A DNA stretch of 64,000 nucleotides from Promicromonospora sukumoe 327MFSha3.1 (lineage in GTDB: Bacteria; Actinomycetota; Actinomycetes; Actinomycetales; Cellulomonadaceae), in the NCBI RefSeq assembly GCF_000385135.1, contig NZ_ARQM01000011.1, positions 682,001-746,000 on the forward strand, in the 5' to 3' direction. Below the pieces are notes generated by a model. The model saw only the letters and a program-made list of their open reading frames with translations. It made no database searches and was not told where the DNA came from. Position 1 is the stretch's first letter, and each line of letters begins with the position of its first letter. Position numbers and translations under genes: made by a program. Positions 37,143 to 45,887 of this stretch are shown in pieces.

Positions 37143-38309
37143 TCAGCGGTTGAGCGCCGCCAGCATCCGGGCCGCCGCCTCCTCCACCAGGGGGCGCGGC
37201 ATGCCCGCGTTGAACCGCACGAAACCGCGGCCCGCGTCCCCGCACTCGGCCCCGTCGACCAGCACCACGCCCGCGTGCTCCTGGAACCAGGCGGCGGCGC
37301 TCGCGGGCTCGCCCGGCAGGTCCAGGCCCCGGCAGTCCAGCCAGGCCAGGTACGTCCCCTCGGGGGCGCGGTAGCCGATGCCCGTCCCGTCGAGCAGCTC
37401 GCCGAGCCGCGTGACGTTGCCGCGCACGTAGGCGACGACGTCGTCCAGCCAGTCGCGGCCGTCGTCGTACGCGACCTGGTTGGCCAGGATGCCGAGCGTC
37501 GAGGGGCCCTCCTCGACGCGCTCGCCGACCTGGTGCCACAGCCGCGCGTCGGCCTCGTTCGAGAGCACGAGCTGGGCGCACTTCAGGCCCGGCAGGTTCC
37601 ACGCCTTCGACGCGGACGTGGCGGTGACGGTGTGCCCCGCCGTCGTCTCGTTCAGCGAGGCGTAGGGCACGTGCCGGCGGCCCGGGTGCACCAGCGGGGC
37701 GTGGATCTCGTCGGCGAAGACGCGGCCGCCGTGCCGGTCGACCACCTCGGCGATCTCGAGCATCTCGGCAGGCTCCAGCACCCGGCCGATCGGGTTGTGC
37801 GGGTTGCACAGGATCATCAGGTGCCCGCCCGCGGCGAACGCGGCGTCCAGGGCGTCGAGGTCGTAGGCGTACCGGCCGTCGTCGTCCCGCAGCATCGGGA
37901 CCTGGATCACCTTGCGGCCCAGCTCGCCCGGCAGGGTGTGGAACGGCATGTACGACGGCGTGGGCACGATCACCGACGAACCGGGCCGGGAGAAGTGCTT
38001 GATGACCTCGTCCAGCGCGGTCAGCACGTCGGAGACCGGCCGGACCCGCGCCGGGTCCACGGTCCAGGAGTAGCGGTCGGCGGCGAACCGCGCGTACGCC
38101 TCGGACATCCCCGTCACGAGCGCGGGCGGGAGGTAGCCGAGCAGGCCGCGGTCCACGGCGTCGTGCAGCGCGGCGGCGATCGGGGGCGCGACCTGGAAGT
38201 CCATCTCCGCGACCCAGGCGCCGATGGTGCCCGGGAAGGCCGTCCACTTCAGGCTGCCGTTCGCGCGGAGGCGGTCGGCGGTGAGGGCGTCGAAAGCGTG
38301 GTCGTTCAC
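37143..38309 (-). CDS. MalY/PatB-family aminotransferase (cystathionine beta-lyase type)
   Basis: A 388-residue fold-type I PLP enzyme of the MalY/PatB group, which includes C-S beta-lyases. Lys235 in TATSASKAWNLPG binds PLP; CNPHNPIGRV and FADEIHAPLVHPGRRH are the conserved PLP-site motifs. The protein is of normal length. The start is a GTG; no strong ribosome-binding site is seen. It could make homocysteine from cystathionine or serve as another C-S lyase; the sequence does not decide. Convergent with SURF1. Confidence 0.88.
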   Translation of the reverse strand: MNDHAFDALTADRLRANGSLKWTAFPGTIGAWVAEMDFQVAPPIAAALHDAVDRGLLGYLPPALVTGMSEAYARFAADRYSWTVDPARVRPVSDVLTALDEVIKHFSRPGSSVIVPTPSYMPFHTLPGELGRKVIQVPMLRDDDGRYAYDLDALDAAFAAGGHLMILCNPHNPIGRVLEPAEMLEIAEVVDRHGGRVFADEIHAPLVHPGRRHVPYASLNETTAGHTVTATSASKAWNLPGLKCAQLVLSNEADARLWHQVGERVEEGPSTLGILANQVAYDDGRDWLDDVVAYVRGNVTRLGELLDGTGIGYRAPEGTYLAWLDCRGLDLPGEPASAAAWFQEHAGVVLVDGAECGDAGRGFVRFNAGMPRPLVEEAAARMLAALNR

Positions 38310-38402
38310 GCTCGCATTGAAGCAGGTGCGGGCCGGGGGCCGGTACGGGTGTTCATGCCCGGGATCCCGGGCTGCTCAGGGCAGCTCGGTGCCCGGGGAC
38401 GC

Positions 38403-39083
38403 TCAGCGGGACAGGGTCAGCTCGGCCTCGACGAAGCCCGTGTCCTCGACCGTGACGAAGCCGAGGTCGGGGGCCTGGACGCCGTAGTCCGCGAACGTGA
38501 CGGGCACGGTGGCCGCGAGCTCGGCGACGACGTCGCCGCCGTCGTCCGCCAGCCGGATCTCCAGGCCGGCGGTGACGTCGCGGGTGGTGCCCTTGATGGT
38601 CATCGAGCCGGGCGCGTCCACGGTGACGGTCTCGCCGTCGGCCACCGCCGCGACGTCCACGGGGGCCGTGAGCTCGAAGGTGGCCGTGGGGAAGGTGCGG
38701 GTGTCGAGGATGCCCTGGAACTGGCCGTCCCGCGCGGACTCGTCGGTGGTGATGCTGGCCAGGTCCACCTCGACGGTCGCGGCGGTGAGCTCGCCGTCGG
38801 CCACCGTTCCCGAGCCCGTCACGTGCTCCGTGCGGCCCACGACCGTGACGTCCTGCCCGGACAGCACCTCGTCGACGCGGTATCCGGCCTCGGACCCGTC
38901 GGCCACGGTCCAGTCGCCGTCGAGGTCCGCGACGGCGGCCGTGGCCGCGGGTGCGGACGAGCCGACGGCGGGGGCCGGGACGTCGTCGCCGGTCTGCATC
39001 GAGGCGTAGATGCGCGTGGCGAGGAACCCGAGGGCGGCCAGGACGACGAGCATGCCCAGCGCGATCACGATCTTGCGGCCCAT
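38403..39083 (-). CDS. YceI-family protein, membrane-anchored
   Basis: A 226-residue protein. An N-terminal hydrophobic segment (IVIALGMLVVLAALGFLAT) acts as signal or anchor, followed by a Pro/Ala linker and a YceI lipocalin-like domain (DGDWTVADGSEAGYRV, TVEVDLASITTDESARDGQF, FPTATFELTAPV). YceI proteins bind isoprenoid-type lipids; the role here is unknown. GGAGGATCC precedes the ATG. It follows the DUF3817 gene by 35 bp on the same strand, probably one unit. Confidence 0.9.
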   Translation of the reverse strand: MGRKIVIALGMLVVLAALGFLATRIYASMQTGDDVPAPAVGSSAPAATAAVADLDGDWTVADGSEAGYRVDEVLSGQDVTVVGRTEHVTGSGTVADGELTAATVEVDLASITTDESARDGQFQGILDTRTFPTATFELTAPVDVAAVADGETVTVDAPGSMTIKGTTRDVTAGLEIRLADDGGDVVAELAATVPVTFADYGVQAPDLGFVTVEDTGFVEAELTLSR

Positions 39084-39118
39084 GGATCCTCCGGTCCCAG
39101 GAGAGCGTCAGAGAGGCC

Positions 39119-39532
39119 TCAGGAGAGGTAGCGCGCCTCGAGCGTGGCGAGCTTCGCCTCGGCCTCGGTGTGCACCTTCTTCTCCAGCACGAACGACATC
39201 ACCGGGATCACGCCGGCGATCACCATGGTGACGAGGCGGCCGAAGCCCCAGCGCATCTTGGACCACAGGTCGGCCACGGTGACCAGGTACACCACGTAGA
39301 TCCAGCCGTGCGCGAACGGCACCCAGGCGATGAACGGCATGACGCCGTCGACGTCGACCAGCGCGCCGAGGCCGTACTTGATGCCCAGCTCGACACAGAG
39401 GATCAGGAGCATGACACCGGTGACCAGAGCCATGAAGCGGTAGCGGGACATAGCACCGCGGGCCTTGCGGATGGCGGTGGCGGCGGCCTCGGTAGAGATC
39501 TCGGGCGTGGTCTGCGGGGTGCTCACAAGCAT
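39119..39532 (-). CDS. DUF3817 integral membrane protein
   Basis: A 137-residue protein matching DUF3817: about three TM segments (FMALVTGVMLLILCVELGIK, FAHGWIYVVYLVTVADLW, VTMVIAGVIPVMSFVLEK). WVPFAHGWIYVVYL is typical of the family. The start may be the ATG at 39532 or a GTG two codons later; TATCCT (39540-39535) lies 8 bases before the latter. It is divergent from the ABC exporter operon. Function unknown. Confidence 0.82.
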   Translation of the reverse strand: MLVSTPQTTPEISTEAAATAIRKARGAMSRYRFMALVTGVMLLILCVELGIKYGLGALVDVDGVMPFIAWVPFAHGWIYVVYLVTVADLWSKMRWGFGRLVTMVIAGVIPVMSFVLEKKVHTEAEAKLATLEARYLS

Positions 39533-39617
39533 CGAGGATATGCCGTCCACGGGGTGCCGTTCGACGCTGTGGATAAAGCGTGGATGAATGTCAGTGGTGC
39601 TCCGTACGGTGGTTGTC

Positions 39618-41447
39618 GTGCGCTCCCTCCCCTTCGCCGATCCCGGCACCCCGCCGCTGCGCGGTCCGCTCACCCTGCTGCTGTGGCTCGCCCGCAAGCA
39701 GATCCGGGTGCTCCTCGTCGCCATGTTCTTCGGCGTGCTCTCGTTCACCTGCAGCGCGTTCCAGCCGTTCCTGCTGGGCCGGATCATCGACAGCGCCACC
39801 GACTCCGGGCTGAGCCGGGACACGTGGACGTGGGCCGGCATCATGATGGCCGTCGGTCTCGTCTGGATCGCCTCGAACGCCATCGGGCACCGGTGGGACA
39901 TCACCGCCTGGATGCACGCGGCGTTCCGAACCTCACAGCTCGTGACGCGCACCGTGGCCCGCTCCGGGCACAACATCACCAAGGAGCTGCCCACCGGCGA
40001 GGTCGTCTCGTCGGTCGCGAACGACACCATGCGCATCGGCGAGGTCTTCGGCATCGCGGCCCAGACCATCGGCAGCGTCGCCACCTACGGCATCGTCGTG
40101 GTGCTGATGCTCGACCAGTCGCTCCGGCTGGGGCTCGTGATCGCGCTCGGCCTGCCGGTCGTCGCGGCGATCCTCGCGCTGCTGGTCAAGCCGCTGCAGA
40201 AGCACCAGAAGAACCAGCGCGACGCGCAGGGCCGGCTCACCACGCTCGGCGCGGACACCGTCTCCGGCCTGCGCATCCTGCGCGGGATCGGCGGCGAGAA
40301 GGTCTTCACCGGCCGCTACCAGGTGCAGTCGCAGAAGGTGCGGGAGGCAGGCGTGGCCGTCGCGGGCACGCAGTCGGTGCTCGACGCGCTGCAGATCCTC
40401 CTGCCGGGCCTGTTCATCGCGCTGGTGGTCTACCTCGGCGCGGCCGAGGCCATCGCCGGGCGCATCTCCACGGGTCAGCTCGTCGCGTTCTACGGGTACG
40501 CGTCGTTCCTGTCCTGGCCGGTGCACCTGCTGGTGCAGTCGGTCAACGTGGTCACCAAGGCGCACGTCGCGGCGGGCAAGGTGGTCAAGGTGCTGCAGGT
40601 CGTGCCCGCCACCGGCGCCGAGGGGTCCACCGCGCAGATGCCGCCCGCCGGTGTCCCGCTGGTCGACGAGACCACGGGCGTCACGCTGCCGCCCGGCCGC
40701 GTGGTCGCGCTGGTCAGCGCCGACCCGGACGAGTCGGCGCAGGTCGCGATCCGGATGGGCCGGTTCGACGACGACGCGGAGGCCGGGACCCCGGTCATGC
40801 TCGGCGGCGTCCGGCTGGCCGACCTCGACAAGCAGGAGCTGCGGGAACGCATCGTCGTCGCGGACGCGACCCCGGCGCTGTTCTCCGGCCGCCTCGCGGG
40901 CGAGCTCGACGTGCGCGACTCCGCGAACGCCGAGGCGCTAATGCGGGCCATGCACATCGCCGACGCCCACGACGTGCTGGAGTCGCTGCCCGACGGCATC
41001 GAGGGCGAGATCCCCGAGAAGGGGCGCTCGCTGTCGGGCGGGCAGCGGCAGCGGGTGGCGCTCGCCCGAGCGCTGCTCACCGACCCGGAGATCCTGGTGC
41101 TGATCGAGCCCACCTCCGCGGTCGACGCCCACACCGAGGCGCGCATCGCGCAGCGGCTCACCGGGTGGCGCCAGGGCCGGACCACGCTGATCGTCACCGC
41201 GAGCCCGCTGGTGCTCGACCACGTGGACGACGTGATCTTCCTGGACGGCGGGACCGTGGTCACCCACGGCACCCATCGCGAGCTGCTCGACCTGCCCACC
41301 CATGCCGAGGGCGGGCGCGAGGCCGCCCGCTACCGCAAGGTGGTGGGCCGCTCGATGGACGACGACGACCTGGACGCCGAGCTCGACGAGCTGCTGCGCG
41401 CCACCAACGCAGGGCCCACCAACGCAGGGGAAGGAGGCAAGGCATGA
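39618..41447 (+). CDS. ABC exporter half-transporter with degenerate nucleotide-binding site
   Basis: A 609-residue fused TM-ATPase protein. Six TM helices fill residues about 25-320, then an NBD. The NBD has an intact LSGGQ signature (472-476), but its Walker A is lost (VSADPDESA, about 366-374), its Walker B Asp is Ile (LVLIEPTSAVD), its Q-loop Gln is absent, and the H-switch is Ser (TASPLVL). It can therefore only complete the partner's ATP site. GTG 39618 follows TACGGT by exactly 7 bases (leaderless); an ATG ten codons upstream is the alternative. The stop overlaps the partner's start. Confidence 0.9.
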   Translation: MRSLPFADPGTPPLRGPLTLLLWLARKQIRVLLVAMFFGVLSFTCSAFQPFLLGRIIDSATDSGLSRDTWTWAGIMMAVGLVWIASNAIGHRWDITAWMHAAFRTSQLVTRTVARSGHNITKELPTGEVVSSVANDTMRIGEVFGIAAQTIGSVATYGIVVVLMLDQSLRLGLVIALGLPVVAAILALLVKPLQKHQKNQRDAQGRLTTLGADTVSGLRILRGIGGEKVFTGRYQVQSQKVREAGVAVAGTQSVLDALQILLPGLFIALVVYLGAAEAIAGRISTGQLVAFYGYASFLSWPVHLLVQSVNVVTKAHVAAGKVVKVLQVVPATGAEGSTAQMPPAGVPLVDETTGVTLPPGRVVALVSADPDESAQVAIRMGRFDDDAEAGTPVMLGGVRLADLDKQELRERIVVADATPALFSGRLAGELDVRDSANAEALMRAMHIADAHDVLESLPDGIEGEIPEKGRSLSGGQRQRVALARALLTDPEILVLIEPTSAVDAHTEARIAQRLTGWRQGRTTLIVTASPLVLDHVDDVIFLDGGTVVTHGTHRELLDLPTHAEGGREAARYRKVVGRSMDDDDLDAELDELLRATNAGPTNAGEGGKA

Positions 41448-43189
41448 GCACCGGAAAGATCCTGCCGATCGCCGACGCCGCCGAGACCTGGCGCTACACG
41501 CGCACGCTGCTCGGCCGGCACCGCAGGCCGCTGATCATCATCACCGTGGCGAACACGGTGGCCGCCGTCGCGGGCCTGGCCGGCCCGTTCGTGCTGGGCA
41601 AGCTCGTCGACGCCGTGACCGACGGCTCCACCCTCGAGGTGGCGCGCAACCTCGTGCTCGTGGCGGTCGCCGCGGTGGTCGTGCAGTCCCTGATCACCCG
41701 GTTCGCCCAGCGCCGCGCCATGGTGTTCGGCGAGACGGTGTTCGCCGACATGCGTGAGGAGTTCGTCGACACGGTCACGGCCCTGCCCCTGTCCACGGTC
41801 GAGACCGCGGGCACCGGCGACCTCATCGCGCGGACCACGCGCGACGTCAGCCGCATCCAGAACGCGGTGCGCTTCGGTGTGCCGCGGCTGGTGATCGCGG
41901 TCGTGACGCTCGTGCTGACGTCGGCGGCCAGCCTGGTGGTCTCGCCCCTCGTGGCGATCGCCATGTTCGTCGGCGTGCCCGTGCTGGTGTGGGTAGCCCG
42001 CTGGTACCTGAAGCGGGCCACGCCCGCCTACCAGCGGGAGTCCGCGGCGTACGCGCTGCTCGACGGCACCGTCACCGAGTCGGTCGAGGGCGCGCGCACC
42101 ATCGACGCGCTCAAGATCGGCCGGCGGCGCACCGACCGTGGTGACGAGGACCTGCACGAGGCGTTCCAGGCCGAGCGCGGCACGCTCAACCTGCGGACCG
42201 TGCTGTTCCCGGGCGTGGACTTCGCGTTCATGATCGCGCCGATCTCCGTGCTGGTGTGGGGCTGCTACCTGGCCTCCGAGGGCACGGTGACCATCGGCAT
42301 GGTCGCCACGATCGTCATGTACACCTACCAGCTCCAGGGGCCGGTCTGGGAGCTCATCTTCTGGCTGGACGAGATCCAGGTCGCCGCGACGTCCCTGTCG
42401 CGCATCATCGGCGTGCGGCTCGTGCCGATGGACCGCACGGCGAGCGACGCCGAGCCCGACGACGAGGAGGTGCGCGGCACCGACGTGCGCTACGCCTACC
42501 GCGCGGGCACGGACGTGCTGCACGGCATCGACCTCGACCTCAAGGTGGGGGAGCGGCTGGCGATCGTGGGGCCGTCCGGGTCGGGCAAGTCGACGCTGGG
42601 CCGCATGCTGGCCGGCATCCACCCGCCCACGGGCGGCCGGGTCGAGGTCGGCGGCGTGCCGCTGGTGGACCTGCCGCTGGAGGACCTGCGCAAGCACGTC
42701 GCGCTCGTGACCCAGGAGCACCACGTGTTCGTGGGGTCGCTGGCGGACAACCTGCGGCTGGCCAAGATAGAGGCAGACGACGCCGAACTGATGGACGCGC
42801 TGCGCGCCGTCGACGCGCACGGCTGGGTGGAGGCGCTGGAGGACGGCCTCGCCACCGAGGTCGGCTCCGGCGGGTACAAGCTCACGCCCGCACAGGCGCA
42901 GCAGATCGCGCTCGCCCGGCTCGTGCTGCTCGACCCGCACACGCTCGTGCTCGACGAGGCGACGTCCCTGCTGGACCCGCGCGCGGCCCGGCACCTGGAG
43001 CGCTCGCTCAACGCGGTGCTCGACGGGCGCACCGTCGTGGCGATCGCGCACCGGCTGCACACCGCGCACGACGCCGACCGGGTGGCGGTGCTCGACGGCG
43101 GCCGCATCACGGAGATCGGCCCGCACGATGAGCTGGTCGCAGCGGGCGGCGACTACGCCAAGCTCTGGCAGAGCTGGCAGCACGAGTAG
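41444..43189 (+). CDS. ABC exporter half-transporter, catalytic partner
   Basis: A 581-residue TM-ATPase protein. The TM domain (about 30-310) is followed by an NBD with intact Walker A (GPSGSGKST, 376-384), Q-loop (VTQEHHVF), Walker B (LVLDEATSLLD) and H-switch (AIAHRLHT), but the LSGGQ signature has become LTPAQ (480-484). It complements the upstream subunit, giving one working and one dead ATP site, as in TM287/288-type heterodimers. The ATGA overlap and AGGAGG ribosome-binding site couple translation. The exported substrate is unknown. Confidence 0.93.
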   Translation: MSTGKILPIADAAETWRYTRTLLGRHRRPLIIITVANTVAAVAGLAGPFVLGKLVDAVTDGSTLEVARNLVLVAVAAVVVQSLITRFAQRRAMVFGETVFADMREEFVDTVTALPLSTVETAGTGDLIARTTRDVSRIQNAVRFGVPRLVIAVVTLVLTSAASLVVSPLVAIAMFVGVPVLVWVARWYLKRATPAYQRESAAYALLDGTVTESVEGARTIDALKIGRRRTDRGDEDLHEAFQAERGTLNLRTVLFPGVDFAFMIAPISVLVWGCYLASEGTVTIGMVATIVMYTYQLQGPVWELIFWLDEIQVAATSLSRIIGVRLVPMDRTASDAEPDDEEVRGTDVRYAYRAGTDVLHGIDLDLKVGERLAIVGPSGSGKSTLGRMLAGIHPPTGGRVEVGGVPLVDLPLEDLRKHVALVTQEHHVFVGSLADNLRLAKIEADDAELMDALRAVDAHGWVEALEDGLATEVGSGGYKLTPAQAQQIALARLVLLDPHTLVLDEATSLLDPRAARHLERSLNAVLDGRTVVAIAHRLHTAHDADRVAVLDGGRITEIGPHDELVAAGGDYAKLWQSWQHE

Positions 43190-43253
43190 CCGGCCCGGGT
43201 CCACGCCGGCTGCGGCTGGTCCGGCGTTCGGCAGTCTGCGTTCGGTAGTTCGC

Positions 43254-43315
43254 ATTCGGCAGTTGGCATCGAGATCGGCACGGCCCTGAGCCGATCTCGA
43301 TGCCAACTGCCGAAT
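43254..43315. repeat. Type-A long hairpin, copy 1, downstream of the ABC operon
   Basis: Perfect 26-bp arms (43254-43279 and 43290-43315; core CGGCAGTTGGCATCGAGATC) with a 10-base loop. Outer short arms TTCGGCAGT (about 43227-43235) and ACTGCCGAA (43326-43334) extend the symmetry. It lies between the ABC exporter and the convergent iclR gene. A diverged copy is at 60980-61035. Confidence 0.92.
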
Positions 43316-43377
43316 CTGCGTGTGGACTGCCGAATGCCGACTGAGCGCCCCTCCCGAGTCACGCGTCTGCCGGGGCC

Positions 43378-44151
43378 CTATGCCGGGCGCCGGCCCAGGC
43401 CCGCCGAGATGCGGGCCGCCGCGTCGCGGACCACCGGGGTCAGGGTGTCCAGGCGTTCGGGTGGCATGTACGGGCGCGTCGCCGTGACGCTGATCGCGGC
43501 GACGATCCCGCCCGACGTGTCGCGCACCGGCGCCGCGACGCAGAGGATGCCCGGCTCGTTCTCCTCCAGGTCGAAGGTCACGCCGCGCTCCGCCGACGTC
43601 GCCATGACGCGCACGAACTCCTCGGCCGTGAGCACGTCGTGCTCCAGGCCCTGCCCCGCGCCGGCGGGCCGCTCGGCCAGGAACTGCTCGCTCCAGCGCC
43701 CCGGCTCGTCGAGCAGCAGCGCCTTGCCGATGCCGGTGCGGGTCAGCGGCATGCGGTGCCCGATCTGAGAGCGCATCACCGCCCCGCGCGTGCCCGGGAT
43801 CTTGTCGAGGTACAGCACCTGCCCGCGGTCCTCGATGGCGAGGTGCACGGTGTCGTGCACGCGCTCGGCCAGGGCCCGCAGCACCGGCGCGGCCACCCCG
43901 GTCACGGGGTTCTCCTGCAGCGCCTGGTAGCCGAGCTCGATCAGCGCGGGCCCGAGCGCGTAGGCGCCGTCGTCGAGCTGGCGAAGGTAGCCGGTGGCGA
44001 GCAGGAGCTGGAGCAGGCGGTGGGTGGTGCTGCGCCCGACCCCGGTCTCCTCCGAGATCTCGCGCAGGCGCGTGCGGCCCCGGGAGACGGCGTTCACCAC
44101 TGCGATGCCCCGCGCGAGGGTCTGCGTGCCCGGAGGAGCGGCGGCGGTCAT
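43378..44151 (-). CDS. IclR-family transcriptional regulator
   Basis: A 257-residue IclR protein. The N-terminal winged helix (LARGIAVVNAVSRGRTRLRE, GVGRSTTHRLLQLLLATGYL) and C-terminal effector domain (VHLAIEDRGQVLYLDKIPG, IGKALLLDEPG, GILCVAAPVRD) are complete. It probably controls the divergent dgo genes in response to galactonate or its KDG-type catabolites (inference from position). The ATG is 6 bases after TACGGT (44163-44158), a leaderless start next to an inverted repeat shared with the dgoK promoter. Confidence 0.9.
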   Translation of the reverse strand: MTAAAPPGTQTLARGIAVVNAVSRGRTRLREISEETGVGRSTTHRLLQLLLATGYLRQLDDGAYALGPALIELGYQALQENPVTGVAAPVLRALAERVHDTVHLAIEDRGQVLYLDKIPGTRGAVMRSQIGHRMPLTRTGIGKALLLDEPGRWSEQFLAERPAGAGQGLEHDVLTAEEFVRVMATSAERGVTFDLEENEPGILCVAAPVRDTSGGIVAAISVTATRPYMPPERLDTLTPVVRDAAARISAGLGRRPA

Positions 44152-44164
44152 CGGCCCACCGTAT

Positions 44165-44197
44165 CCCGATAATAGGGATGCGGTTCGAACTATCGGG
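44165..44197. promoter_or_regulatory. Candidate IclR operator between iclR and dgoK
   Basis: CCCGATA (44165-44171) and TATCGGG (44191-44197) are perfect inverted 7-mers 19 bases apart; ATCCC/GGGAT (44163-44167, 44175-44179) is a second nested repeat. The left arm abuts the iclR -10 box (44158-44163), and the right arm lies in the spacer of the dgoK promoter (-10 TAGCGT at 44207-44212), so binding could repress both. Confidence 0.6.
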
Positions 44198-44219
44198 ACC
44201 AGCGACTAGCGTCCAGCAC

Positions 44220-45245
44220 ATGGCTGACGACGCACCGAGGCGCGACGCCGCGCTGGTGGCCCTCGACTGGGGTTCGACGACGTTCCGCGCCTGGCTCCTG
44301 GACGCCACCGGCGAGGTACTCGACGAGGTCCGGTCGGCGGACGGTGCGCTCACCCTGTCGCAGCGCGCGGACTCCGCCCGGGCGCGGGCCGCCGCGTTCG
44401 AGGCGACCTTTGGCCGGCTGTGCCGCCCGTGGCTCGACGAGCACCCCGGCATCCCCGTCCTCTGCTCGGGCATGGCGGGCTCGAACCACGGCTGGGCCGA
44501 GGCCGGGTACCTGGACGTGCCGGCGGAGCTGGGCGCGCTCGCCTACCGGCTGACGGTGGTGCCCGCCGGCGACTCCGTGGTCCACCTGGTGCCCGGGCTG
44601 CGGGCCACCGGCTCCCACCCCGACGTCATGCGGGGCGAGGAGGTGCAGCTCGTCGGCGCGCTGGCCGCGACCGCGCTGGAGCACGGCACCGCGCCCGGGC
44701 ACGGCACCCCCGACCGCAGGCAGACCGTGGTGCTCCCCGGGACGCACTCGAAGTGGGTGCGCCTGGACGGCGGCCGGGTCACGGGCTTCACCACCGCCAT
44801 GACCGGCGAGCTCTACGGCCTCCTGATGGGCGACAGCATCCTCGCCCGGCTCGCGGAGGGGGAGGCCGGGACCGAGGCGTCCGAAGCCTTCACCTGGGGG
44901 CTCCGGGCGGAGGCCGAGCAGGGCGACGAGCGCGGCCTGCCGGCGCTGCTGTTCACGGCCCGCACCCTCGTGCTGGCCGGCCGCCTCGCCGGCACCGAGG
45001 TCGCCGACTACGTCTCCGGCCTGCTGATCGGCGCCGAGGTGCGGCACGCGCTGCGCGCCGACCCGGCCGACCCCGTCACCCTGTGCGGGTCGGCGGCCAC
45101 CACGCACCGCTACCGCGTCGCGCTGGAGCGGTGCGGCGTCGCGGTCCGCACCGTCGGCGAGGACGCCACCGCCCGCGGCCTCTGGCGCGTCGCCCTCGAC
45201 GCCGGCCTGGCCCCGCTCGCACCCACCCAGGAGCAGCTCGCATGA
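44220..45245 (+). CDS. dgoK: 2-dehydro-3-deoxygalactonokinase
   Basis: A 341-residue sugar-acid kinase that phosphorylates 2-dehydro-3-deoxy-galactonate. VALDWGSTTFRAWLLD is the N-terminal phosphate-binding motif; VLCSGMAGSNHGWAEAGYL and VVLPGTHSKWVRLDGGRVTG (as LPGTHSKWV) are DgoK hallmarks. I chose ATG 44220, 7 bases after TAGCGT, over an ATG 14 codons upstream. The stop overlaps the dgoA start. It is the first gene of a dgoK-dgoA-dgoD operon. Confidence 0.92.
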   Translation: MADDAPRRDAALVALDWGSTTFRAWLLDATGEVLDEVRSADGALTLSQRADSARARAAAFEATFGRLCRPWLDEHPGIPVLCSGMAGSNHGWAEAGYLDVPAELGALAYRLTVVPAGDSVVHLVPGLRATGSHPDVMRGEEVQLVGALAATALEHGTAPGHGTPDRRQTVVLPGTHSKWVRLDGGRVTGFTTAMTGELYGLLMGDSILARLAEGEAGTEASEAFTWGLRAEAEQGDERGLPALLFTARTLVLAGRLAGTEVADYVSGLLIGAEVRHALRADPADPVTLCGSAATTHRYRVALERCGVAVRTVGEDATARGLWRVALDAGLAPLAPTQEQLA

Positions 45246-45868
45246 ACCAGCCCACCACCGGACTCGTCGCCATCCTGCGCGGCGTGACGCCCGACGACGC
45301 GGTCGCCGTCGCGGAGGCCGTCCTCGCGGCGGGGTTCGACGCCGTCGAGGTGCCGCTCAACTCCCCGGACCCGCTGGAGTCCGTGCGCCGGATCCGCGCG
45401 GCCGGCCCGGCCGACCGCCGGGTCGGGGCGGGCACCGTGCTCACCCCGGAGGACGTGCGGCGCGCGGCCGACGCCGGGGCGTCGCTCGTCGTGTCGCCGA
45501 ACACCCGGCCCGACGTGATCGCCGAGACGGTGCGGCTCGGCCTGGAGAGCTGCCCCGGGGCGGCGACGCCGACCGAGGCCTTCGTGGCGCTCGACGCGGG
45601 CGCCACGGCGATCAAGCTGTTCCCGGGCTCCACCATCGGCATCGACGGCATGCGTGCGTGGGCCGCCGTCCTGCCGGCGGGCACCGCGCTCCTCCCGGTG
45701 GGCGGCGTCGACGTGAACAACCTCGCCGACTGGGCGCGTGCGGGCGCGGCCGGCGCGGGGATCGGCACGTCCCTGTACCGCCCGGGCGACCAGCCCGACG
45801 TGGTGGCCGCCCGCGCGGCTCGCCTGGTGGAGATCTGGAGCTCGGCGACGCAGGCACCGAACCGATGA
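45242..45868 (+). CDS. dgoA: 2-dehydro-3-deoxy-6-phosphogalactonate aldolase
   Basis: A 208-residue KDPG/KDPGal-type class I aldolase, splitting KDPGal to pyruvate and glyceraldehyde-3-phosphate. Lys125 (AIKLFPGS) should be the Schiff-base lysine, Glu36 (AVEVPLN) the general acid/base, and [11 protein letters not shown] and [12 protein letters not shown] complete the site. Length matches the family. The ATGA overlap couples it to dgoK. KDPG aldolase is the close alternative, but the neighbours favour galactonate. Confidence 0.93.
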   Translation: MNQPTTGLVAILRGVTPDDAVAVAEAVLAAGFDAVEVPLNSPDPLESVRRIRAAGPADRRVGAGTVLTPEDVRRAADAGASLVVSPNTRPDVIAETVRLGLESCPGAATPTEAFVALDAGATAIKLFPGSTIGIDGMRAWAAVLPAGTALLPVGGVDVNNLADWARAGAAGAGIGTSLYRPGDQPDVVAARAARLVEIWSSATQAPNR

Positions 45869-45887
45869 AGATGATGAGAGGCATGCC

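Noticed and set aside
38951-41443. Long + strand frame leading into the second ABC subunit
   Set aside because: Only the part from 41444 encodes a recognisable protein; the upstream part overlaps YceI, DUF3817 and the first ABC subunit out of frame.
44181-44197. TTCGAAC string resembling a tRNA T-loop
   Set aside because: No cloverleaf can be folded around it and it lies within the iclR/dgoK promoter region.
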